This document shows positions 18,570-27,078 of a DNA stretch of 64,000 nucleotides, in pieces. The translations under genes were made by a program, and so were the position numbers. Position 1 is the first letter of the stretch. Each line of letters opens with the position of its first letter. Source of the DNA: Paenibacillus monticola (lineage in GTDB: Bacteria; Bacillota; Bacilli; Paenibacillales; Paenibacillaceae); contig NZ_WJXB01000003.1 of assembly GCF_009664975.1 (NCBI RefSeq), forward strand, positions 310,001-374,000. The letters are read 5' to 3'. Below the pieces are notes generated by a model that was not told the DNA's origin, searched no databases, and saw nothing but the letters and a program-made list of their open reading frames with translations.

Positions 18570-18583
18570 TGTAAACGCTCCCT
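18570..18583 (-). promoter_or_regulatory. Candidate cre site before the SLH galactanase
   Basis: The plus strand reads TGTAAACGCTCCCT: the first half fits the cre consensus exactly, the second half has two mismatches. It lies about 70 bp before the GH53 start, so CcpA control of both galactanases is plausible. Confidence 0.35.
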
Positions 18584-18681
18584 AAAAAGCACCATAGATC
18601 ACTCCTGAAACATTTCTGCAGTTTTAGCATTCTATTTACGAAAAAACAGTTAAATTGTATAAATTCTTAACTTTGAACAAA

Positions 18682-18726
18682 AAGAGGGATGCCCCAAAAG
18701 CCTTAAGGCCTTTGGACATCCCTCTT
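18682..18726 (-). terminator. Intrinsic terminator after the EamA transporter
   Basis: Stem AGAGGGATG..CC..AAGGCC with its near-complement CCTTTGGACATCCCTCT, with an A-run on the plus-strand side that gives a U-tail on the minus strand. It closes the FMN-riboswitch transcript. Confidence 0.8.
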
Positions 18727-18757
18727 ACTATGTTAATTCTAAGTTATGTTTAAGAGA

Positions 18758-19717
18758 TTAAACTTTGGAGAGTATCTCTGGTTTGGGCTGCTGGCTGGAA
18801 ATAAAGAATAATGCAGTCCAAATCAACGCAAACCCGATAATTTGCGGAAGGGTAACCAACTGACCGAACACCATCCAGTTAAGGACTATGCCCGTCATCG
18901 GGAAGCTGAGTTCAGCCAAGGTAGCAAAGGAAGCTTTGGTCGTGCTAAGTCCTTTGTAATACAGCAGCATACTGAGCAATCCTGGCAGCAAAGCCTGCAG
19001 CAGCAAGTTGATCGCAATCGCAGCAGAGGTACCTAGCCCGCCATGAATCTGCCACGGCGCATTTTCCAGACTGGTAATCACAAACAGCAAAGGCAAAGCC
19101 ATAATGAAACGTAACGAAGTCACGGTCTCGTATTTCATAGAACCCAGCAGATACCGTCCCATCACAGTTGAACCGCCCCAGAGAGCTGCTGCCCCTAGCG
19201 CCATCAGGCTGCTGATGCCAATAAAGCTGTTGACATGCCCAAAGGGAATACTCCAGCCAAAGGTTAACAGATACGTGCCTGCCAGTGCTACTAAGATCAA
19301 TGGCCCAAAGTTTCTGGGCAGACGTTCTTTAAGGATTAGAGCGGCGAGCCCGATGGCGAACAGCGGCTGTAGCTTTTGCAGCAGGAGTACCGCATTCAGA
19401 TCTCCGCTGGATAAAGCCATGGTGAACAGGATCGTAGCCACGGCAGACCCCCCCCAGGAGACAACCAATAATGCCCCTGCCTGACGGATACGGATGCCTT
19501 TAAGTTCGGCGCGATGGCGCCACAATACGGGTGCAGCAGCCAGAAAAAGCACAACATGCTCCAGCAGTACGATTTGCGAAGAGGTCAGCGATTTCAGCAA
19601 TATGATGCGGAATAGCGGATCAACGCCCCACAATGCAGCACCCAGCACAACCAGCCAAAAGCCACTGCGCAAAGGTGCTGTACGAACTTCGGATGATGAA
19701 GCAGTTACATTACTCAT
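18758..19717 (-). CDS. EamA/DMT-family transporter under an FMN riboswitch (candidate riboflavin transporter)
   Basis: 319 aa membrane protein with about ten helices in two EamA repeats (residues about 15-150 and 165-310); the first repeat holds the glycine-rich LVVLGAALWGVDPLF, the second LMALGAAALWGGSTVMGRYLL. There is no signal peptide; ATG 19717 follows AAGGAGAA. Members export or import small metabolites and the family alone does not give the substrate. An FMN riboswitch with a terminator stands directly upstream and the gene is alone in its transcript, so flavin level must control it. RibN, a known riboflavin importer of other bacteria, belongs to the same superfamily. Riboflavin uptake is therefore the best guess; the substrate is inference. 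Confidence 0.85.
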   Translation of the reverse strand: MSNVTASSSEVRTAPLRSGFWLVVLGAALWGVDPLFRIILLKSLTSSQIVLLEHVVLFLAAAPVLWRHRAELKGIRIRQAGALLVVSWGGSAVATILFTMALSSGDLNAVLLLQKLQPLFAIGLAALILKERLPRNFGPLILVALAGTYLLTFGWSIPFGHVNSFIGISSLMALGAAALWGGSTVMGRYLLGSMKYETVTSLRFIMALPLLFVITSLENAPWQIHGGLGTSAAIAINLLLQALLPGLLSMLLYYKGLSTTKASFATLAELSFPMTGIVLNWMVFGQLVTLPQIIGFALIWTALFFISSQQPKPEILSKV

Positions 19718-19760
19718 AATTCCATTCTCCTTGTCGATACAAACCCTCGATAAGAGACCA

Positions 19761-19801
19761 AAAGCCCCCGAATTACCTAAAAGGGTAACAGTCGGGGGCC
19801 A
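19761..19801 (-). terminator. Riboswitch-controlled intrinsic terminator
   Basis: On the minus strand GGCCCCCGA pairs with TCGGGGGCT (arms about 19801-19793 and 19770-19762), followed by TTTT. It lies between the FMN aptamer and the transporter start, the usual place for the expression platform that stops transcription when FMN is bound. Confidence 0.85.
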
Positions 19802-19847
19802 TTATCAATAAAGGCTGGCAGGAGGGACTCCTGGCGCCTTTATCTTA

Positions 19848-19996
19848 TGATCCTCTCCCATCCGGACTTTACCGTCGGCTCTGGATTGGCACCAGATCAG
19901 TCGCTTCCTCTATAGAAAAGAGAAAACGAGTCGCGGGCTTAGTTCGCTTAGAACCTCACCGCCGGTCAGGAATTTCACCTTACCCCGAGAATCTTG
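19848..19996 (-). promoter_or_regulatory. FMN riboswitch (RFN element)
   Basis: Read on the minus strand, the conserved RFN blocks appear in order: GGGGTAAGGTGAAATTCC, TGACCGGCGGTGAG, AGCCCGCGA, a variable stem, GATCTGGTGCCAATCC, AGAGCCGACGGT and AAAGTCCGGATGGGAGAGGA. The closing stem P1 pairs ATTCTC (5') with GAGAGGAT (3'). A further small hairpin (CAGGAG / CTCCTG, about 19818-19833) and then the terminator follow. FMN binding should switch off the EamA transporter gene. Confidence 0.95.
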
Positions 19997-20322
19997 TATT
20001 CCGTTATTTTTTTCACAATCTTAGGATAAACCCCATCTGGCGTTTCGTCTAGTCCTTTATGAAAATATACATAGTTGTTTCACAAAATAAAGCATTTAGT
20101 GCAGCATTCGACAGCAAATTCAGGGTTCATTTCTCCTATTTATTTACCGATATAACAATTAGGTCAAGCCATTTATTACTTATCTAAATAATCATGTTTT
20201 CAGCCAAAATATCCCGCAACTTTTGCCAACATTTGTCGTTAAAGCATTATATGTGCCACTAGTGGCAGAAGTAAAACTCAGGAATACATAGGGCCAATAA
20301 ATGGGGATGGTAGGGATTATAT
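19997..20322. other. Intergenic region between FMN riboswitch and amidase gene
   Basis: AT-rich 326 bp that must hold the divergent promoters of the riboswitch transcript (-) and the amidase gene (+). No open frame with a ribosome site and no strong repeat was found. The -10/-35 boxes could not be assigned with confidence. Confidence 0.5.
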
Positions 20323-21882
20323 ATGAAGAAATATGGTTTTTGGGCGTTTCTGCTGCTCCTGTTGGTAGTGGTATTCCCGGGAAGCAGTCATGCGGAATCT
20401 GTCGAGACACATATTAACCTGGATGGTAATGAGCTTACGATCTCAAAAGACGCCCAAGTACAGATTGTAAACGGCAGTGTTATGGTTCCGCTTCGACTCG
20501 TAACCGAACAGCTTGGTTATTCTGTGAAATGGGATAATGTCACCAAGACAGCGATCATTGCACAGGCGAATACAACGCTAAAACTGGTTGTGAATAATAC
20601 AACAGCTGAGGCTTCCGGCAGGCAGGTGCAACTGGATAACCCTCCTTTTCTCAGCGGCAACATCACTCTAGTTCCTTTGAGATTCGTTGGGGAGGAGACG
20701 GGAACTACGGTTGGTTGGGATAACCTTTCGAAAACGGTATATCTCACATCAGCAGCAAAAACTGCAGAAAATAACGTTTCTACTGCAACTAATCAGATAG
20801 CTGTACCGGATTCAGAACCCTCTCTCTTGCCCGAGACCGAAACGGAGATTAGCGGATCACCTGCTGGTGCGGAGTCTGCAAGTGAAAACAGCAGTCAAGC
20901 AGAGCTGACCAATCTCAGCTTCAGTGAGAACCGGCTTATCATTGCCGTAAATGGCAAATTGTCCCCGAGTACATTCACTATGACTGCTAAAGACCGGATC
21001 ATTATAGATTTGCCGAACACCCGTTTTGCTTCGAGCTTCGCTCAGAGCCAATCTCTCGCCAACAGTCAGAGTGGACAGATGACTGTTACAGAATATCCAG
21101 ATGTCTCCGCTGTCAGGTATTCATTGTTCAGCAACTCTCCAGCTGCGATTCGGGTGGTCATTGATCTAAATAGCGCCAAGACTTACAGTGTAATTAATAA
21201 CAATGATGGACTTCTTATTATTGATCTGAACGGGACAGGAATTGTTCCTGAATCACCAACAGGCCCTGATACTACAATTGCAGACCCAGCAGATATTCCT
21301 TTGCCCTCTGTAACCCCACCCCCCATTACTACTTCTGGCAAACGACTGGTTGTTATTGATGCCGGCCATGGCGGAAAGGACCCCGGAGGAATCAGTCTCA
21401 ATAAGCACAACGAGAAGGATTTCACCTTAGCTACAGTGCTAAAAGTAGCGGAATTACTGAAAAATGAACCCAATATTAATTTTGTGCTCACCCGCAGTGA
21501 TGATAGCTATCCCACGCTGCAGCAAAGAGCCAAGATTGCCAACGATTTAAAGGCTGATCTATTCCTCTCCATCCATGCCAACAGTATTCCGGCTGGCACT
21601 ACAAGCAATCCTAGCGGCTTCGAGACGTACTACTCTCGCCCAGAAAGCCTACAATTTGCTACTACCGTGCATAAATATCTCGTACCCGCAAGTGGACTTT
21701 CAGACCGTGGGATACGCAAGAGCAGTCTATATGTCACAAGAGAAACTAAAATGCCCGCCATTCTGCTGGAATGCGGATATTTAAGTAATGCCAATGATGA
21801 AGCGCAGCTCTATTCGGCTGATTATCAGCAACGGATAGCCGCGGCGGTGGTTGCCGGTATTAAGGAGTATTTGGGGCTATAA
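20323..21882 (+). CDS. N-acetylmuramoyl-L-alanine amidase (Amidase_3) with stalk and AMIN domains
   Basis: 519 aa secreted zinc amidase that cuts the bond between MurNAc and the stem peptide of peptidoglycan. Signal peptide about 1-25 (MKKYGFWAFLLLLLVVVFPG, AxA-type end). Then a copper-amine-oxidase-N-like stalk domain (about 28-145), a Ser/Thr/Glu-rich linker, an AMIN domain (about 190-303) that targets wall polymers, a Pro-rich hinge, and the catalytic domain (about 342-519). Zinc and catalytic residues are visible in VVIDAGHGGKDPGG (His), NEKDFTLA (Glu), LFLSIHANS (His) and AILLECGYLSN (Glu). Possible roles are cell separation or cortex maturation as for CwlD; the sequence does not decide. 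It is a single-gene unit with its own terminator. Confidence 0.93.
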   Translation: MKKYGFWAFLLLLLVVVFPGSSHAESVETHINLDGNELTISKDAQVQIVNGSVMVPLRLVTEQLGYSVKWDNVTKTAIIAQANTTLKLVVNNTTAEASGRQVQLDNPPFLSGNITLVPLRFVGEETGTTVGWDNLSKTVYLTSAAKTAENNVSTATNQIAVPDSEPSLLPETETEISGSPAGAESASENSSQAELTNLSFSENRLIIAVNGKLSPSTFTMTAKDRIIIDLPNTRFASSFAQSQSLANSQSGQMTVTEYPDVSAVRYSLFSNSPAAIRVVIDLNSAKTYSVINNNDGLLIIDLNGTGIVPESPTGPDTTIADPADIPLPSVTPPPITTSGKRLVVIDAGHGGKDPGGISLNKHNEKDFTLATVLKVAELLKNEPNINFVLTRSDDSYPTLQQRAKIANDLKADLFLSIHANSIPAGTTSNPSGFETYYSRPESLQFATTVHKYLVPASGLSDRGIRKSSLYVTRETKMPAILLECGYLSNANDEAQLYSADYQQRIAAAVVAGIKEYLGL

Positions 21883-21900
21883 CAGAGCAGTTCTATAGAC

Positions 21901-21960
21901 ACACAAAAGGGTCGTACCCGAAGCCAGTTGTCCTGACTTTGGGTACGACCCTTTTTGTGT
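21901..21960 (+). terminator. Intrinsic terminator after the amidase gene
   Basis: Long near-perfect stem, ACACAAAAGGGTCGTACCC with GGGTACGACCCTTTTTGTGT, joined by an inner CCAG/CTGA region. The T/A-rich ends allow use on both strands, so it also closes the minus-strand DinB operon. Confidence 0.9.
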
Positions 21961-21976
21961 AGTATTAAGGTGATGC

Positions 21977-22459
21977 TTATTCTTCAAGTCTCGAAAAGTT
22001 TATATAATCCGTATTTACAGGCTCATAACCTTCCAAACGCAGGTACGAGGAGATCTGACCGCGATGATAACTTCCATGCAAGGACACATGACTCAAAATA
22101 TCAAAAATGGATGTGCTAAAAGCTATTCCTTTACTGTTCTGGTAAGGGATCATGGTATCCAGATCGGTATCCTTAAGCTGATCAAGGAACGACAGATATC
22201 CGCTATGATTCTCCTGAATGAGAGCCCCACACTCCGCAAGCCGAGAGATGGGCCAGATGCTCAAGGATGAGCTGTCTCTTTCATTCAGCCGTTCCAGCCA
22301 GACCTTTTCCGCGGAGAGTAGATGGCCGAATAACGAGATTAACTTCTCTGGTACAGCATCTGCTTTTTGCAATGCCTCTAATATCTCTAGATTAGCCCAA
22401 TGGGTATGGCTTAATACACGAAGCAGATGCTTGTGTCCTGCCTCCTGCAGAGCTGTCAT
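21977..22459 (-). CDS. DinB family protein
   Basis: 160 aa four-helix protein of the DinB/YfiT superfamily, whose members carry a three-histidine metal site and often act as thiol-dependent transferases. The candidate metal ligands are in HTHWANLEIL (about residue 20), the GHLLSAEKVWLERL helix (about 46) and HVSLHGSYHRGQI (about 130), the normal pattern. Length is typical. The start ATG 22459 overlaps the stop of the esterase gene by 4 bp and has GGGAGGAA upstream, so it is translated with that gene. Its true substrate is unknown. Confidence 0.88.
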   Translation of the reverse strand: MTALQEAGHKHLLRVLSHTHWANLEILEALQKADAVPEKLISLFGHLLSAEKVWLERLNERDSSSLSIWPISRLAECGALIQENHSGYLSFLDQLKDTDLDTMIPYQNSKGIAFSTSIFDILSHVSLHGSYHRGQISSYLRLEGYEPVNTDYINFSRLEE

Positions 22460-23937
22460 AGACTGTTCCTCCCCATATTATGGATTAGACGCTTGCGCTT
22501 CTCCCGTTCAGGATCATGCACAATACGGATGTTTTTATCAAAAATAAGCGTAGCGCGATCCCCCGGTCTGTATTGGGGCCATGATTGTTGAGTCGTGCCT
22601 GGATCTCCCCTGTGCGCAAAGGCAATCCAAGCTTCCTGCATAGCTTCTGCCAAACTTATCATAGAAGGTGTGATTTCTAATCCGAGCAGTGACAATAAAG
22701 ACAGATTATTAAATACATAGGCGATTTCTGCACCATGCACTGCTTTGCCAAAAAACGGATGACCAGGAACGATCCAGTCGAACCTGTACATCCAGACAGG
22801 CGCATGAACCTGTTGGCTCTCCGCGAAGACAACCGAGCTGCTCCAGAAGTAAAGATCCGTCAGGATTTCGGCTTGCCCCTCCCATGATGTAGGATAATGG
22901 CGAGCGACCTCTGACAGATTCCCTGTTCCCATTAGCAGTTCGAGTGCCTTGAGCGATTGCTCAAAGCCAGCTGCCGAACCCTCCCGAAAGAACAAATTCC
23001 CCTCATGCCGATTAGTTCCAATGAGCAGCGGGATACCGCTTGCCGAACCCTTCTCTAAGGCATCTGCCGGATTTTCCGGCAGTGTGGACGGTTCAATCAC
23101 CGGCTGAAAGAACATGCTGAGTGAATCGCCGGACAGCTTGTAGGTCATACGTTCAGCTGCTGCAATAATGGTCTCGGCCGGAAGTGAACAGAGCAATCCA
23201 GCCCCGCTAGCGGAAAAAATGCCAAGCTCGGCCAGCAATGCAGCTGCAATCGCGTCCGCCTGATCGGACTGCAACGTTTGAGCCGCTCCACTTTGCATAA
23301 TTGCACCTGCGAACAAACCTTTCGCGGCAGGCATCGCCAGCAGGGCAGCAATACTCATGCTGCCTGCTGACTCCCCGAATACCGTTACACGCTTGGGGTC
23401 TCCGCCAAAGGCGGCAATATCATGCTGTACCCACGTAAGCGCCGCGATCTGATCCAGCAGTCCTTGATTGGAGGCTAATCCGTCCCCCAGTGGAGACAGA
23501 TGCAGAAATCCAAACGGTCCCAGCCGGTAGTTAATGGACACCACAATGACATTGCCACGGGCAGCAAAGCTGGTCCCATCGAATAACGGTTGACTGCCTG
23601 CTCCAGTAATAAAGGTCCCGCCATGAATCCAGACCATGACCGGCAACCCTTTACCACCAGTTGCAGGTGCCCAAATGTTTAAGTAAAGGCAATCTTCCGA
23701 ATGTTGCGGATTCCCGCCGCCAAATCGGGTACCCCGGCTATCTAGGGGCTGCGGGCTGACCGGACCGAATTCGGCAGCATCTCGGAGTCCACTCCATGAC
23801 TCCGGTGGCTGCGGCGCACGAAAGCGAAGCTCTCCGACTGGAGGTTGTGCAAAGGGGACACCGCGCCAGACGTTTACGCCATTCTCTTGTCTTCCTTGAA
23901 GTTCACCGTAAGTGGTTACTGCTACAGGTCCTTTCAT
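22456..23937 (-). CDS. Type B carboxylesterase (para-nitrobenzyl esterase-like)
   Basis: 493 aa alpha/beta-hydrolase of the carboxylesterase B family, which hydrolyses small esters in the cytoplasm. The oxyanion region MVWIHGGTFITGAGS (about residue 105), nucleophile elbow FGESAGSMS (Ser about 191), the acid in the mid-domain near FFREGS and the His in KAVHGAEIAYVF (about 400) are all visible. There is no signal peptide. The start at ATG 23937 is preferred to 23946, because AAAGG lies directly against the earlier ATG and is correctly spaced for the later one. It overlaps the DinB gene by 4 bp. Confidence 0.93.
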   Translation of the reverse strand: MKGPVAVTTYGELQGRQENGVNVWRGVPFAQPPVGELRFRAPQPPESWSGLRDAAEFGPVSPQPLDSRGTRFGGGNPQHSEDCLYLNIWAPATGGKGLPVMVWIHGGTFITGAGSQPLFDGTSFAARGNVIVVSINYRLGPFGFLHLSPLGDGLASNQGLLDQIAALTWVQHDIAAFGGDPKRVTVFGESAGSMSIAALLAMPAAKGLFAGAIMQSGAAQTLQSDQADAIAAALLAELGIFSASGAGLLCSLPAETIIAAAERMTYKLSGDSLSMFFQPVIEPSTLPENPADALEKGSASGIPLLIGTNRHEGNLFFREGSAAGFEQSLKALELLMGTGNLSEVARHYPTSWEGQAEILTDLYFWSSSVVFAESQQVHAPVWMYRFDWIVPGHPFFGKAVHGAEIAYVFNNLSLLSLLGLEITPSMISLAEAMQEAWIAFAHRGDPGTTQQSWPQYRPGDRATLIFDKNIRIVHDPEREKRKRLIHNMGRNSL

Positions 23938-23955
23938 TGCATTCATCCTTTCGTG

Positions 23956-25116
23956 TTATTCTTTTTCCTCTTCCTCTTCAATCTTATTATATAATCCCGA
24001 ACGTAAGCGGAAATACTGAAAAACATGAGTACATACTACCTTGAACACCGCATAACCGGGTACAGCCAAGATGATGCCAAGTATCCCGAACATTTTACCT
24101 GCAAAAATAATAACAAAAATAATCGAGATCGGATGAATCTTCAGTGACTTCCCCATAATTTGCGGCGAGATGAACTTGCCTTCAATTAACTGCACCGCAG
24201 TCCAGACGAAGACTAACTTCAGAAACATAAACGGTGAGGTTACTAGTGCTACAATTAAGGCTGGTGTAATGGCAATCGCCGGACCGAGATAGGGCACAAC
24301 CGCAGTACAAGCAGCAGCTATAGCCAGTACAAGTGAATACTCCAGACCAATAATAAGATAGCCGATATAGAGCAGCATACCTATACAACAGCTGACGATA
24401 ATTTGCCCGCGAATATAGGAAGCCACTTGGCTGTTCATTTCAGACATGACCATTTTAGTCTGATGCTGCATTCTCGTAGGAATGAATCTCAGAATGAATT
24501 CAGGAAGCTTTTTCCCATCCCGAAGCAGGTAAAATAATATAAATGGAGTAGTCACCACTGCCAGCACGATCTCCGTTAGCGCTCCTACAAAACTCCCTAC
24601 CCCGTCCAAAGCATTATTCAGGAAAGACGTAGTCCAGGTCGTGACCCGACTCGTAATATCAGTAAAATCGGTTCCTACATTCTCCTGAATCTGCCCGAAC
24701 AACTTGCTGCCGGTCATATCCCAGAACTGTTCCTGGATCTGGTCGCTGTACCTAGGGAAATTATCAATCAGGCCCACTAGTTGGGTGCGAATAATAGGAA
24801 TCACCGTCAGCAGAATCAGCGTTATGATGCCGGCAATCAACAGATACAGAATTACAATTCCATACGCGCGTTTGACCCCGCTTCTTCTCTCCAGTCGGTC
24901 TACCAGTGGATTAAGCAAGTAATATGCGATACCCGACAACAACAATGGCGCCGCTACCGTGTGCAGCAATATGGTGACAGGCTTGAAGATAAACGACACC
25001 TTGGAGAATACCATCACATTAATCCCTATCAGCAATAAAATAAGCAAGGATACCACAAATTTATTGTTCAAAAAAAACTTTCTGAACTTCTCCGGCCAGA
25101 CCTGCAGCCTCTCCAT
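23956..25116 (-). CDS. AI-2E family transporter (PerM/YdiK-like)
   Basis: 386 aa membrane protein with about seven to eight helices and a cytoplasmic acidic tail (KIEEEEEKE). The family signature lies in the C-terminal half: VVPYLGPAIAITPALIVAL, then GKFISPQIMGKSLKIHPISIIFVIIFAGKMFGILG. Family members include the E. coli AI-2 exporter TqsA and sodium/proton antiporters, so the substrate cannot be given. GGGGGTTAGG precedes the start. It sits 18 bp upstream of the esterase gene on the same strand and could be in one operon with it. Confidence 0.9.
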   Translation of the reverse strand: MERLQVWPEKFRKFFLNNKFVVSLLILLLIGINVMVFSKVSFIFKPVTILLHTVAAPLLLSGIAYYLLNPLVDRLERRSGVKRAYGIVILYLLIAGIITLILLTVIPIIRTQLVGLIDNFPRYSDQIQEQFWDMTGSKLFGQIQENVGTDFTDITSRVTTWTTSFLNNALDGVGSFVGALTEIVLAVVTTPFILFYLLRDGKKLPEFILRFIPTRMQHQTKMVMSEMNSQVASYIRGQIIVSCCIGMLLYIGYLIIGLEYSLVLAIAAACTAVVPYLGPAIAITPALIVALVTSPFMFLKLVFVWTAVQLIEGKFISPQIMGKSLKIHPISIIFVIIFAGKMFGILGIILAVPGYAVFKVVCTHVFQYFRLRSGLYNKIEEEEEKE

Positions 25117-25204
25117 TTCCCTAACCCCCTGACTGCATACACTTGTACAGAAGTGTCATCTGATTTTTACTTTGTATTAGCATAGTCAACGTGAGCGCTT
25201 CAAG

Positions 25205-25723
25205 TCAAATTTCTTGTAAAGAGAGTTGCTCCAAGAACATCCGAATCTTTGTGCGGCTATCTAGAATGATCACCTGCTTCTCCTCATCGGCCTCACTCAG
25301 TACGCTAACAATCTTCGATCTGGAGCGTTTCTTGAAATTCCAAATCCAACGGATAAATTCCCAATCCAGCTGCTCTTGGCAACCCTCATTCATATCCGGA
25401 CGGGTTAATCCATTGTATTGAATACGACGCTTTATTACGCGGTAAATGCATAGTACTCTCGGCATATCCAAAAATATAACCGCATCAGCCTTCTCCAACC
25501 TCATCTTAAGTGTCCGAGAGTAATTACCATCCATGATCCACGTTTCCTGCGCCGTCTGCTCCTCCACGAATTGCTCCCACTCCCGACTCTCTGACGCGAC
25601 CCAGTCCGGCTTCCAATAATATTTGTCTAGATGGATCACAGGAATATGTAATATAGCTCCAAGCTTCTTGCTTAATGTTGACTTCCCCGCCCCCGCCGAC
25701 CCAATGATTAGAATCCGTTGCAT
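25205..25723 (-). CDS. P-loop nucleotide kinase-like protein (FlaR/topology-modulation type)
   Basis: 172 aa, single P-loop domain. Walker A GSAGAGKST lies at residues 8-16; the DKYYWKPDW segment (about 34-42) and WIMDGNYSRTL (about 63-73) are typical of proteins annotated as DNA topology modulation protein or adenylate-kinase-like. Such enzymes probably phosphorylate a small molecule, and the DNA-topology name is historical. The start has GGAGGGCAAG directly before it. It follows the GNAT gene by 34 bp on the same strand and is probably co-transcribed. Confidence 0.85.
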   Translation of the reverse strand: MQRILIIGSAGAGKSTLSKKLGAILHIPVIHLDKYYWKPDWVASESREWEQFVEEQTAQETWIMDGNYSRTLKMRLEKADAVIFLDMPRVLCIYRVIKRRIQYNGLTRPDMNEGCQEQLDWEFIRWIWNFKKRSRSKIVSVLSEADEEKQVIILDSRTKIRMFLEQLSLQEI

Positions 25724-25757
25724 CTTGCCCTCCTAATAAGCATACCTTCATTTTCCT

Positions 25758-26570
25758 TCAATCAAACTTTATATCCGCAATTCTCCCTGCCTCCACAAAC
25801 CCAATCGACTGATAGACCTTGTTGGAATCGGGGTTCTTGGCATCGGCATAGAGCATTGGCGTTAACTTCTCTAGGAGTAATTGCGCACATAGTTCGGCCA
25901 CGAGTGCGCTGGCATATCCTTGTTTACGATGAAACGGTAAGGTATATACATCGTTAATGCGAGCGTGCTTGGTAGAGCGATGAGCTATCTTAGCCATCGA
26001 TACGGGAATTCCCTCCACCATCCATAGAAACATTTGACCGGAGCCAGCAGCTGCTTCAGCCATCGACAGCAAAATCTCAAGTTTGGCTGCTTGCATACCA
26101 AACGCATCCTCCGAGAAACCTGCCATAAATCCCGCAATCGTAGCGGTATGTTCCATCGTTGCTTGCTGCAGATGTCCTCTGACATTCACAGGCTTAATCA
26201 CTTCAGGACAATGATAGGCTTCCAGCATCATTGAGGTATGAAACAGAGCTCCCTTAACCTCACAAAAAGCTCTGGCAAAGAGCTTCGCCGTCTCCGGCTC
26301 CGCAGATATTCCACCATAACCGTCATCCTTCACGTATTCCACCAGTTCTTGTACAAGCTTTTCCCGCTGTTCAGGTTCAAGCTCGTTTGACACCCATAAC
26401 CAAGGATTATGCCCTGTGGACTGGGTAAAGATCAGATTGCCGTCGATAGATTTAAACTTGGTCGCATCCGCGATTTCACTGATAAAATGAATCAAATTGT
26501 GTTGAAGCTCATCCTGTGCAAATGCCTTGCCATGCAGCACCATATCATCTGCAGTAAATCTTTCAAACAT
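25758..26570 (-). CDS. GNAT family N-acetyltransferase
   Basis: 270 aa. The N-terminal half (about 1-130) shows no clear known domain, and the C-terminal half is a GNAT fold. The acetyl-CoA loop is in VYTLPFHRKQGYASALVAELCAQLL (split around residue 210), where RKQGYAS matches the Q/R-x-x-G-x-G/A motif, and the end AKNPDSNKVYQSIGFVEAG is a typical GNAT finish. The acceptor is unknown. Length and layout resemble the two-part GNAT proteins common in Bacillales. ATG 26570 follows AGGGGGAA. Confidence 0.85.
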   Translation of the reverse strand: MFERFTADDMVLHGKAFAQDELQHNLIHFISEIADATKFKSIDGNLIFTQSTGHNPWLWVSNELEPEQREKLVQELVEYVKDDGYGGISAEPETAKLFARAFCEVKGALFHTSMMLEAYHCPEVIKPVNVRGHLQQATMEHTATIAGFMAGFSEDAFGMQAAKLEILLSMAEAAAGSGQMFLWMVEGIPVSMAKIAHRSTKHARINDVYTLPFHRKQGYASALVAELCAQLLLEKLTPMLYADAKNPDSNKVYQSIGFVEAGRIADIKFD

Positions 26571-26623
26571 AATCGGATTCCCCCTAAATATACCTTTCTT
26601 TCAATGATAATCCTCTTTCCCGC

Positions 26624-26667
26624 AAAAATAAACAGCCCAGCACCGAAGAATTTCCGGTGCTGAGCTG
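26624..26667 (-). terminator. Intrinsic terminator upstream of the GNAT gene
   Basis: CAGCTCAGCACCGG pairs with TCGGTGCTGGGCTG, followed on the minus strand by TTTATTTTT. It would stop transcription coming from the polysaccharide cluster (27-39 kb). Confidence 0.8.
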
Positions 26668-26768
26668 CATTTTGGAATAAGTATATTAATGGGTAGACGG
26701 AGGAGGATGACAGGTCGTCCCGATGTCTAGGAAGCACATATTTCCTGCGAACAACCGTTTTAGGCTGA

Positions 26769-26969
26769 ATCCTGTATTTTTTACAACATTACTCTCGAAA
26801 AGATCCTGTAAAAGTTGATTTACTGGATAAAATCCAACAATTCACTTCAAAACAGACTCCACAGGTAGCCCAAGTTGGATCTGATACAACATTTACGGAC
26901 AACACAGTAGACTCAATAAATATTATTGGAATTTATACAGCATTTCCTCTTACTCCACGGAGAGGGTGA
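26769..26969 (+). other. Open stretch of 66 codons without a start, possible gene remnant
   Basis: Between stops at 26766 and 26967 the plus strand has an open frame (…DKIQQFTSKQTPQVAQVG…) with plausible protein composition, but no ATG, GTG or TTG inside and no ribosome site. It lies in the 508-bp gap between the GNAT and DUF2264 genes. It may be the tail of a decayed small gene, or chance. Apart from the terminator nothing else was seen in this gap. Confidence 0.2.
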
Positions 26970-27078
26970 CCAGTGATGGATTATTTGTCTCTCAATCCTC
27001 TCTATTCAGGATGAGGAATCATTTATCGACATCCCGAGTTCTCTTCACATTCTCTAGAGTGTGCTCTGTTTGCTCCGT

